Shown one piece after another: positions 1 to 5,531 of a stretch of 7,715 bases of DNA (its first letter is position 1; every line of letters begins with the position of its first letter). Below the pieces are notes generated by a model. The model was not told the origin of the DNA and made no database searches. It saw only the letters and a program-made list of their open reading frames with translations. This DNA is from Phycisphaerales bacterium (GTDB lineage Bacteria > Planctomycetota > Phycisphaerae > Sedimentisphaerales > Anaerohalosphaeraceae), in contig DSDR01000098.1 of assembly GCA_011048645.1 (NCBI GenBank), positions 1-7,715 on the forward strand. The letters run 5' to 3'. A program made the position numbers and the translations under genes.

Positions 1-41
1 CGCCTGCAGGCCAATCGCGGGCGCATCGATGCTGTCCGCTG
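1..41. other. Window edge after the PEP-CTERM gene, nothing identified
   Basis: These 41 bases follow the stop codon of the last minus-strand gene. They contain a small GC-rich palindrome (GCCTGCAGGC at 2-11) but no terminator-like stem with a T tract and no ribosome-binding site with a following start. The stretch is too short to judge whether another gene follows. Confidence 0.5.
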
Positions 42-773
42 TTAAAGCGATTCGCGTTTTCTGCGGATGGTCGCCAGGCTGCCCAGTCCGAGCAACGCAA
101 GGGTTGCCGGCTCCGGAACGTAGGTTACTTCCAGAACGGGACGAGACGCCTCGTCGGGGTGTTCTTTGGAACCCAGCCAAAAACCTCTCTGGTCTGCTTG
201 TGTTAATGTCGCAATCAATGTGACCAGACCACCCTCGTCAACTCTTGCCTGAAGAAAATCAACCAGATCATTACCGGTCAGCGTAAAAACAACGCCGTCT
301 GCAACATGTTCGGACACATCGGCGCCGGCCTCTGCATCCAGGTTGGTCGCTCTGGTCAGATCGATTGGCTCTGCGCCGCCGCTGCCGCCTACGAATTCAT
401 CGCCGACATTGCCGGCCGTCAAGGCGAATTCGTCCCAATTCTGAGGCGTATTGCCTGTTATGTTGTCCAGCCCGACAATACCCACACGACTGGTCACCAT
501 CGAGTCGCTGCGTCCCCAAGGTGCGGCGACTTTGGTCAGAGTGAGTGCAGCGCTCTGGATTGTGGCGCCTGACCCCAGAGAAGACAGGTCAAATCGATAG
601 TAAGCAACTCTGCCGACATCGCCCAACAGGTATAGTTCGGGAGCGTCGCCATAATTCGAGCCGCTGCCGTCTCGCACCCAGGTATCCGCATCGCTGCCCA
701 GCGAAACCACGGCGGCCTGCGTCGCGGAAACCAGCGTCGCAACCAACAACATCATAAGTAACCTTTTCATCAT
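42..773 (-). CDS. Secreted DNRLRE-domain protein with PEP-CTERM sorting signal
   Basis: A 243-residue protein. Residues 1-20 form a signal peptide: MMKR, a hydrophobic stretch, then cleavage near ATQA. Residues 25-217 look like one DNRLRE (disaggregatase-related, CBM96-like) beta-sandwich. It starts with DADTWVRDG and SNYGDAPEL, then has RVAYYRFDLSSL, and closes with RPVLEVTYV. Residues 219-241 form a PEP-CTERM tail: VPEP, a hydrophobic helix, then RRKRE. In known PEP-CTERM proteins an exosortase recognises this tail and the protein is exported to the cell envelope or matrix; no exosortase gene is in the window. Of the complete proteins here, this is the only one without a dockerin-like tail. 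GGAGG (779-783) lies 5 bases before the first ATG and 8 before the second, so either Met could start the protein. It is last in the visible run, 86 bases after the preceding gene. Sugar binding is inferred from the domain family; the ligand is unknown. Confidence 0.9.
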   Translation of the reverse strand: MMKRLLMMLLVATLVSATQAAVVSLGSDADTWVRDGSGSNYGDAPELYLLGDVGRVAYYRFDLSSLGSGATIQSAALTLTKVAAPWGRSDSMVTSRVGIVGLDNITGNTPQNWDEFALTAGNVGDEFVGGSGGAEPIDLTRATNLDAEAGADVSEHVADGVVFTLTGNDLVDFLQARVDEGGLVTLIATLTQADQRGFWLGSKEHPDEASRPVLEVTYVPEPATLALLGLGSLATIRRKRESL

Positions 774-778
774 TCATA

Positions 779-791
779 CCTCCACAAAAAA
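779..791 (-). promoter_or_regulatory. Ribosome-binding site with T-tract leader, PEP-CTERM gene
   Basis: On the minus strand a run of six T (791-786) is followed two bases later by GGAGG (783-779), then five bases before ATG at 773. The same T-tract plus GGAGG arrangement precedes the genes starting at 2293 and 7553. The Shine-Dalgarno reading is firm. A role for the T tract is not established. Confidence 0.75.
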
Positions 792-802
792 GAACAATCC
801 AG

Positions 803-828
803 GGCGGGCGACAACGCCGCCGCCCGCC
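803..828 (-). terminator. GC-rich stem-loop, possible bidirectional terminator
   Basis: Arms GGCGGGCG (803-810) and CGCCCGCC (821-828) pair perfectly over 8 bp around a 10-base loop. On the plus strand the stem is followed almost at once by seven T (830-836), a textbook intrinsic terminator shape for that direction. On the minus strand the stem is followed after 8 bases by TTCTTTTTT (794-786), a weaker version just before the next ribosome-binding site. It lies between the stop at 860 and the start at 773. It could end transcription of the upstream gene, block antisense transcription, or protect an RNA end after processing. Confidence 0.6.
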
Positions 829-859
829 GTTTTTTTATCGACATACTCACTTTGCCCCA

Positions 860-2293
860 TTACGGACAATCCAAACTGGTACAGTCAAGCCATTCGGCGG
901 CAAAGTCCGCAAAATCATTGATGTCCACCACACAATCGGAATTGAAATCCATCGGGTTGGCGCTGTAACCCGGCATGGCCTGAGCCGCATCACACGCATC
1001 CTGACCCACCACAATTCGAACCGTGTCATAATTGGACGCCAGACCGTCGCTGGCCGTTAACCGGAGTATATAGGCGCCGGCTTCCGTAAATACCTGAGTC
1101 AGGTCTTTGACGTCATTGGGACTGATCGTCAGTTCCGGTCCGCTGGTCTGTTCCCACAGATAGGTCAGCGTGCCGAACGGCTGGCCGTCATCGGTAACGG
1201 TCGCAGTAATGGTCGCGGTTGCGGTGGCAGGATCGCCCAGATGTCCCAGCCAGATATACTGATCTGTCCCGATATCCACCGAGGGCGGCATATTAAAGGT
1301 GTTAAAGGACCACAGGCGGCCTCTTGTGACCTCAGGGTACGTAGTATCATGTACATCGACGACCCAATAGTACTTTGTCAGCGGCTCTGGAGCAATCGGC
1401 AACGCCACGCAGGCATCCGCCGTGCCGACGGCCAGGGTGTACTCCAGGCCGTAATCGGGTTCGTTGAGGTTCGGCTCGTTTGTGCCGAAATAAACGTCAA
1501 AGGTAATGACCCCTTCGGGGGCGTTCGGTTCGGGAGCCGTCCAGCACAACTGGGTCAACTCTTCCGACACCACCTCATTCATTTGAGGACTGGGATTGGT
1601 CGCCTGGAACGGATTAATCTCGGTCGGCAGGATCAGGCTCGGCGGGAACAGGTTGGGGTCCGTTGAGGCGGCGGCGCCTTCTTTGCTCAGGACATAGTAT
1701 TGCGCGCCGTCGCCGGGATCGTTGGAACCTATCAGTATGAGGGTAATCAGATTGTTGGTGTCCTGTTTAATGAACGGCGCCAAATCCAGCGATTCCGGAT
1801 TCGACGTTTTCTCTCCCGCTCCGGCGCCAACAAACATCGTTCCCAGGAACGTGGTCTTTTCCTCATCCAGGTTGAACGTGCCGTTGCTCGGCGTCTCTGT
1901 CGGCAGCATACCGGGAATGGTATTGTAGTTAACCGCCATCTCACCCCAGGCATCATCCACGGCGTTATCATTCAGGCCGTAAATGTCCCAGGTTCTGGAG
2001 TTCTGCGCCTGGGTCAGGTATAATTTCAAGTAGGCCCCGGTCGGGTCGATGCCGCCGATCTCCGTGATGTCGAATCGGATGTACCCGATATGTGCCCGCA
2101 CGCCGTCCCACCAGCGGATATCGAGCGTGATGCCGCCGCCATAGTTGTTGTTTGGCGACTTGTTGGAATCATTGCCGACAAAGGTATCAGCGCCGTTGCC
2201 GTCCGCGGTGGTGACGACGATTTCCGCGCGGGCTGCAAGTCCTAATACGCACATCGCCGCCAGCATCATTGTCAATACATTTTTTGTGTTCAT
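860..2293 (-). CDS. Secreted DNRLRE / Fn3-like / PKD-like protein with dockerin-like tail
   Basis: A 477-residue protein. Residues 1-23 are a signal peptide (MNTKN, hydrophobic core, cleavage after ARA). Residues 24-223 are a DNRLRE/CBM96-like domain with GADTFVGNDSNKSPNNNYGG, VRAHIGYIRFDI and TWDIYGL. Residues 230-335 are Fn3-like, with LCWTAP, FDVYFGT and KYYWVVD then LWSFNT. Residues 338-430 are PKD-like, with TDDGQPFGTLTYLWEQTSGP and AGAYILRLTASDG. Residues 448-470 form one dockerin-like EF-hand (DFNSDCVVDINDFADFAAEW) set among Cys 434, 454, 471 and 476. Start: nine more in-frame residues exist upstream (ATG at 2320), but GGAGG sits 5 bases before the ATG at 2293 and that Met begins a proper signal peptide. 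The protein is a clear paralogue of the 673-residue protein at 7553-5532, from which it differs mainly in the central modules. No catalytic motif is visible; it is likely a surface carbohydrate-binding or scaffold protein (inference). Confidence 0.88.
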   Translation of the reverse strand: MNTKNVLTMMLAAMCVLGLAARAEIVVTTADGNGADTFVGNDSNKSPNNNYGGGITLDIRWWDGVRAHIGYIRFDITEIGGIDPTGAYLKLYLTQAQNSRTWDIYGLNDNAVDDAWGEMAVNYNTIPGMLPTETPSNGTFNLDEEKTTFLGTMFVGAGAGEKTSNPESLDLAPFIKQDTNNLITLILIGSNDPGDGAQYYVLSKEGAAASTDPNLFPPSLILPTEINPFQATNPSPQMNEVVSEELTQLCWTAPEPNAPEGVITFDVYFGTNEPNLNEPDYGLEYTLAVGTADACVALPIAPEPLTKYYWVVDVHDTTYPEVTRGRLWSFNTFNMPPSVDIGTDQYIWLGHLGDPATATATITATVTDDGQPFGTLTYLWEQTSGPELTISPNDVKDLTQVFTEAGAYILRLTASDGLASNYDTVRIVVGQDACDAAQAMPGYSANPMDFNSDCVVDINDFADFAAEWLDCTSLDCP

Positions 2294-2298
2294 ACATA

Positions 2299-2312
2299 CC
2301 TCCGATAAAAAA
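2299..2312 (-). promoter_or_regulatory. Start-deciding ribosome-binding site with T-tract leader
   Basis: GGAGG on the minus strand (2303-2299) lies five bases before ATG at 2293 and is preceded, three bases earlier, by six T (2312-2307). The in-frame ATG at 2320 lies upstream of this site and has no comparable purine-rich element before it, so the start at 2293 is preferred. Confidence 0.8.
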
Positions 2313-2326
2313 GTGAACATTTTTTC

Positions 2327-2351
2327 TTATCCATCACGTCTTTATGGATAA
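2327..2351 (-). repeat. Inverted repeat between GH2 gene and DNRLRE/PKD gene
   Basis: Perfect 8-base arms TTATCCAT (2327-2334) and ATGGATAA (2344-2351) flank a 9-base loop, in the 92-base gap between the stop at 2386 and the start at 2293. The stem is AT-rich and therefore weak. On the minus strand it is followed by a short A-rich stretch and then the T6 tract before the next ribosome-binding site. It may be a processing or attenuation stem, or a protein-binding site. There is no T tract directly after the stem, so a simple terminator is unlikely. Confidence 0.5.
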
Positions 2352-2385
2352 ATACACTGCCTGTTTCAACACATCTTGCCAATTC

Positions 2386-5343
2386 TTAATCTTGCCCGGG
2401 TCCATAGATATCCACTTCGATCAGATCCAGTCGGCCCTGACCGCCTCGTCCGTCGGCCTGGTCGCGCAGGCCGGTTACTTCGACGATTTCGCCGAAGGCG
2501 TCCTCAACGTGCGTGACGCCGGCCAGCATAATCATCACGCTGCGGCCTTTGGTCGGTTCAAAATCGATGGTGTCGTAGGTCAGCGTGCGTCCGACCGATC
2601 CGCTCCAGACCTCGCGGCCGTCAATCGCTACCCGAATCGGATAGCTGGTCGTCCGATGCCTGCCGACCTTCATTGCGACCTGGTGAATCAACTGCGGCTC
2701 GGTCAAATCAAAGCGAATCCAGCCGTCCTGAACATCGCCGCGACTGCGCCAGCCGGTCGCCTCGTTGTCATCCATCGCAAAAGACGCCTGGTCCTGATTG
2801 GAGCCGGCAACCGCCTCGGCAATCGGAAGCGAACGACGGACAATGCGCAGCGTCGGTTCTGCGGGAGTCGGCCCGCGATCCAGACGTACGGGCAGATCGT
2901 CACCGGGCAACTGCGGGCTTAACCCGCCGACCCGTGTGATGGGCTGAGTCTGCAATTCGATCACGACCGGTTTCAAGCCTTCGCTGCGAGCGGTCAGCCG
3001 CACGTCGCCCGGCTCCGGTGTCGAACGAAGCAGGACACGATTGACGCCCAGCTCAACCGGCAGGGTTTTCGAAAGGATGTAATTATCCGGTCCCTTGGCA
3101 ATGCCGCCGCGCCAAACGGCCGGGCCGTCCAGTTCAAATTCGACCTCATTGAAGGCAATCGGACAGCGTCGTCCCTGTTCGTCCACCGTCTCGACCTGCA
3201 CCAGCGCCAGATCGTGTCCGTCGGCCTTCCAGCCGGTCGGCGACGTCAGCGGCGTCAGTTTCAGGGCGACGGTCTGGCCGGTTGTCTCGTGCTGCGCTTC
3301 GCAGACCGGTTTGCCGTCGGCGTCATAACCTACAGCCCGCAGCATGCCCGGCTGCCAGGCGACATCCTTAAACGTGAACAGGTAGCGATGGGATTGGCTG
3401 CCGCGTCCCAGCGACTTGCCGTTCAGAAACAACTCCACTTCCTCGGCGCTGGAAACCACCGTAATGTCCCTGGCCGTGCCGGGCGTGTAATTCCAGTGTC
3501 CCACTATCGCCGCGCGGGGCCGATCATGGCCGACCCAGCCGTCCCACATAACCTGATGGGCGTAAAAGGCGTCTTTGGCAATCCGCATCGGATCCACAAC
3601 GCCGCTGCGCCGGTAGTTTTCTTCGCCGCGATGGTGTGTGTTGGTATCGGAGAAGATGATATTCAGTCCGCCGGCGCTGACCCGTCGGCCGGTCCCGGGT
3701 CGTTCGCGCCAATATTCAACCCATCGGATCACATTTTCAATGGCAAATGAGTCCTGATTCATATTGTACGCGGCGCCCTGACCTGCACCGCTGCCGTCTT
3801 TGTGATACGGCGGCGAATCGTCGTCCCAATAACGGCGGAGATTTTCGTTGCGGTTGTACTCGGTCGCGAACAGGGGTTTGCCGCCGCTTTTGTTGACGTA
3901 GAGCATATCGCCGCCCCACTCGGCGATTTCGCTGCCCAGCATTCCGCGGCTGCCCATCGCCCGTCCGCCGTGCGGGTCGTATTGGTCGCGCAGCGCAACC
4001 ATCTCGGCCATATGGGCTTCGCTGATCGTCGTATTGCCTGCCTCGTAAAATAGGATGCTCGGATTGTTGCGATTGTAGAGGATCGCGTCGCGCATCAGTT
4101 CGATCCGCTGTTCCCAGCGGCGTCCGGTCACATCGTGCTCGGCGTCGCCGGCCGGCATCAATTGAATCAGGCCGACCCGATCGCACGACTCGACGTCCTG
4201 TTTCCACGGCGTGATGTGCATCCATCGCACCGTGTTGGCGCCGCTTTTGACCATCAGGTCGTTGCTGTAGTCGCTCAACCAGGCCGGGACGCTGCCGCCG
4301 ACGGCGGGCCATTCGTTGGTGGTGCGCTGGGCGTATCCTTTGATTTGCAGGACGCGATCATTGAGATAAACCATCCCGTTTTCAAAAGCGGTCTTGCGAA
4401 ATCCGGTGCGCGTGCGGACTTCATCAACGGTTTGGCCGTCCTCCTTCAGGCGCGTGATGACCTCATACAGATACCCGTAACCCCAGCTCCAGAAGTGCAG
4501 GTTGTCCAATTCCGCTGAGGCGCTGACGTTAATAGTCGCTCCCGGCGCGACGGCCCGACGATGGCCTGCAAAGGTCGCAACCGTTTGGCCGGTGTTATCC
4601 CGCACTTCGACCTCAAACAGAACGGTTTTGGCCGCGGCATGTTCATTGCGTACCTGCGCCTCGGCGGTGATGCGGGCGGTTCGCGCCTCAACATCGATGT
4701 CATCGGCATACACATACACGCCCGTCGTTCCCAGCCACGAATACAGCGGCAGCGTCTGATACAGTTTGTCCGTGATATGCAGCTTGACGTTTTTTGTAAT
4801 TCCGCCGTAATTGACGTTGAAATTGCGATCTACCCACTGAAACCGCTGGCCGGTCGCTTTCTCGCGGTAACTCCAGTCATTATCGGTTCTGACGGCCAGC
4901 CCATTCTCGGCCGGGGCGGGCTTGACCAGTTTTGAAATATCAAAGCCGAAGGCCATCACGCCGTTCTCATGCCGACCAATGAATTGACCGTTCAGAAACA
5001 CGTCCGCCGCCTGGCGCACGCCCTCAAATTCAAGAAAAATCTTCTTGTCTTCGCTCCCCTCAGGCAGCGTAAATGTTTTGCGATACCATGCGATCCCGGT
5101 CGGCAAATCGCGAATGTCCAGACGAAACGCATCGTCTTCATTCCACGCATACGGCAGACTGATGCGTTTCCACTGCGAATCGTCGAAGTCAGGATCGCGC
5201 GCCGCGTCAACATCGCCGATTTTGACTCGCCAATCCGGATTCATACTCAAGGTTTGCCGCGTTTGAGCGTAAAGACATCCCGATCCCAACACGCTTAGAA
5301 CAAGCAACAGTCGTTTGCAAAAATCAATGCGCAAAAAAATCAT
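2386..5343 (-). CDS. Secreted glycoside hydrolase family 2 enzyme with F5/8-type C-terminal domain
   Basis: A 985-residue protein. Residues 1-27 are a signal peptide; the LGSGC near its end is a poor lipobox. Residues 30-195 form the GH2 sugar-binding jelly roll (GIAWYRKTFTLP, ADVFLNGQFIGRHENG). Residues 205-318 are the GH2 Ig-like domain, and about 320-600 the TIM barrel (IKGYAQRT, GANTVRWMHITPW, CDRVGLIQLMPAGD). The barrel keeps the NNPS motif and a nucleophile-like Glu495 in FATEYN, but the acid/base site that is normally GNE reads GNT (Thr438). Residues 605-800 are DUF4982/GH2 C-terminal Ig-like domains (VELFLNGKSLG, LRAVGYDADGK). Residues 835-982 resemble an F5/8-type C (discoidin/CBM32-like) domain. 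GH2 enzymes are retaining exo-glycosidases acting on beta-galactosides, glucuronides, mannosides and others; the substrate is not readable here. An AAAGGA site 8 bases upstream supports this start over a longer in-frame extension. The gene sits between two DNRLRE paralogues. Confidence 0.92.
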   Translation of the reverse strand: MIFLRIDFCKRLLLVLSVLGSGCLYAQTRQTLSMNPDWRVKIGDVDAARDPDFDDSQWKRISLPYAWNEDDAFRLDIRDLPTGIAWYRKTFTLPEGSEDKKIFLEFEGVRQAADVFLNGQFIGRHENGVMAFGFDISKLVKPAPAENGLAVRTDNDWSYREKATGQRFQWVDRNFNVNYGGITKNVKLHITDKLYQTLPLYSWLGTTGVYVYADDIDVEARTARITAEAQVRNEHAAAKTVLFEVEVRDNTGQTVATFAGHRRAVAPGATINVSASAELDNLHFWSWGYGYLYEVITRLKEDGQTVDEVRTRTGFRKTAFENGMVYLNDRVLQIKGYAQRTTNEWPAVGGSVPAWLSDYSNDLMVKSGANTVRWMHITPWKQDVESCDRVGLIQLMPAGDAEHDVTGRRWEQRIELMRDAILYNRNNPSILFYEAGNTTISEAHMAEMVALRDQYDPHGGRAMGSRGMLGSEIAEWGGDMLYVNKSGGKPLFATEYNRNENLRRYWDDDSPPYHKDGSGAGQGAAYNMNQDSFAIENVIRWVEYWRERPGTGRRVSAGGLNIIFSDTNTHHRGEENYRRSGVVDPMRIAKDAFYAHQVMWDGWVGHDRPRAAIVGHWNYTPGTARDITVVSSAEEVELFLNGKSLGRGSQSHRYLFTFKDVAWQPGMLRAVGYDADGKPVCEAQHETTGQTVALKLTPLTSPTGWKADGHDLALVQVETVDEQGRRCPIAFNEVEFELDGPAVWRGGIAKGPDNYILSKTLPVELGVNRVLLRSTPEPGDVRLTARSEGLKPVVIELQTQPITRVGGLSPQLPGDDLPVRLDRGPTPAEPTLRIVRRSLPIAEAVAGSNQDQASFAMDDNEATGWRSRGDVQDGWIRFDLTEPQLIHQVAMKVGRHRTTSYPIRVAIDGREVWSGSVGRTLTYDTIDFEPTKGRSVMIMLAGVTHVEDAFGEIVEVTGLRDQADGRGGQGRLDLIEVDIYGPGQD

Positions 5344-5351
5344 CCAATGTG

Positions 5352-5357
5352 TCCTTT
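5352..5357 (-). promoter_or_regulatory. Ribosome-binding site deciding the GH2 start
   Basis: AAAGGA on the minus strand ends 8 bases before ATG at 5343, where a hydrophobic signal peptide begins (MIFLRIDFCKRLLLVLSVLG). The reading frame stays open upstream to 5649, but that part overlaps the end of the preceding gene and encodes Arg- and Cys-rich sequence with no domain character. This leader lacks the T tract and GGAGG found before the other three starts. Confidence 0.75.
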
Positions 5358-5472
5358 CGTCAATAACTCCTGAACAATCTTCACCATTTGGGCCTGCCGT
5401 CGGCCTCTGCCTATATGCACCCGTACCGCAAAGGCTCAACATGGCATCGCAAAATAAACAGCACGATACAGC

Positions 5473-5503
5473 ACGGGCAGCGCCCGTTCCGGACGCCGCC
5501 CGT
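5473..5503 (-). terminator. 14-bp stem-loop after the 673-residue gene
   Basis: On the minus strand the segment 5503-5473 folds as an uninterrupted 14-bp stem around a 3-base GAA loop. Two of the pairs (5497/5479 and 5493/5483) are G-U in minus-strand RNA and would be A-C mismatches in plus-strand RNA, so the fold favours minus-strand transcripts. It starts 29 bases after the stop codon at 5532. No T run follows directly; TTTATTTT comes about 14 bases later. It is therefore either an atypical terminator or a 3'-end stabilising or processing structure. Confidence 0.6.
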
Positions 5504-5531
5504 TTGATATATTTTCGTTGATACGACGAAA

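Larger units (their letters stand above)
5344..5531 (-). other. 188-base leader ahead of the GH2 gene
   Basis: This is the longest intergenic space in the window. On the minus strand it starts with a short AT-rich stretch, then the strong stem-loop at 5503-5473, then about 120 bases of mixed sequence up to the AAAGGA site. No promoter with both boxes could be picked out by eye. The extra length could allow the GH2 gene its own promoter or leader RNA, which is inference from spacing only. Confidence 0.4.

Noticed and set aside
2..11. Palindrome GCCTGCAGGC at the window edge
   Set aside because: Ten-base GC-rich palindromes are expected by chance in a sequence of this composition, and no context supports a function.
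2294..2320. Nine-residue upstream extension (MFTFLSEVC) of the 477-residue protein
   Set aside because: The GGAGG site lies within this extension and points to ATG at 2293, where a standard signal peptide begins.
3214..3750. 178-residue open frame on the plus strand inside the GH2 gene
   Set aside because: It lies wholly opposite a well-conserved GH2 barrel and C-terminal region, has no ribosome-binding site, and shows low-complexity reverse-complement composition typical of GC-rich shadows.
5269..5283. Lipoprotein signal (LGSGC) in the GH2 protein
   Set aside because: The residue three before the cysteine is Gly rather than Leu, Val or Ile, so the lipobox is poor. Signal peptidase I cleavage nearby (LYA) is equally plausible, and lipoprotein status is left open.
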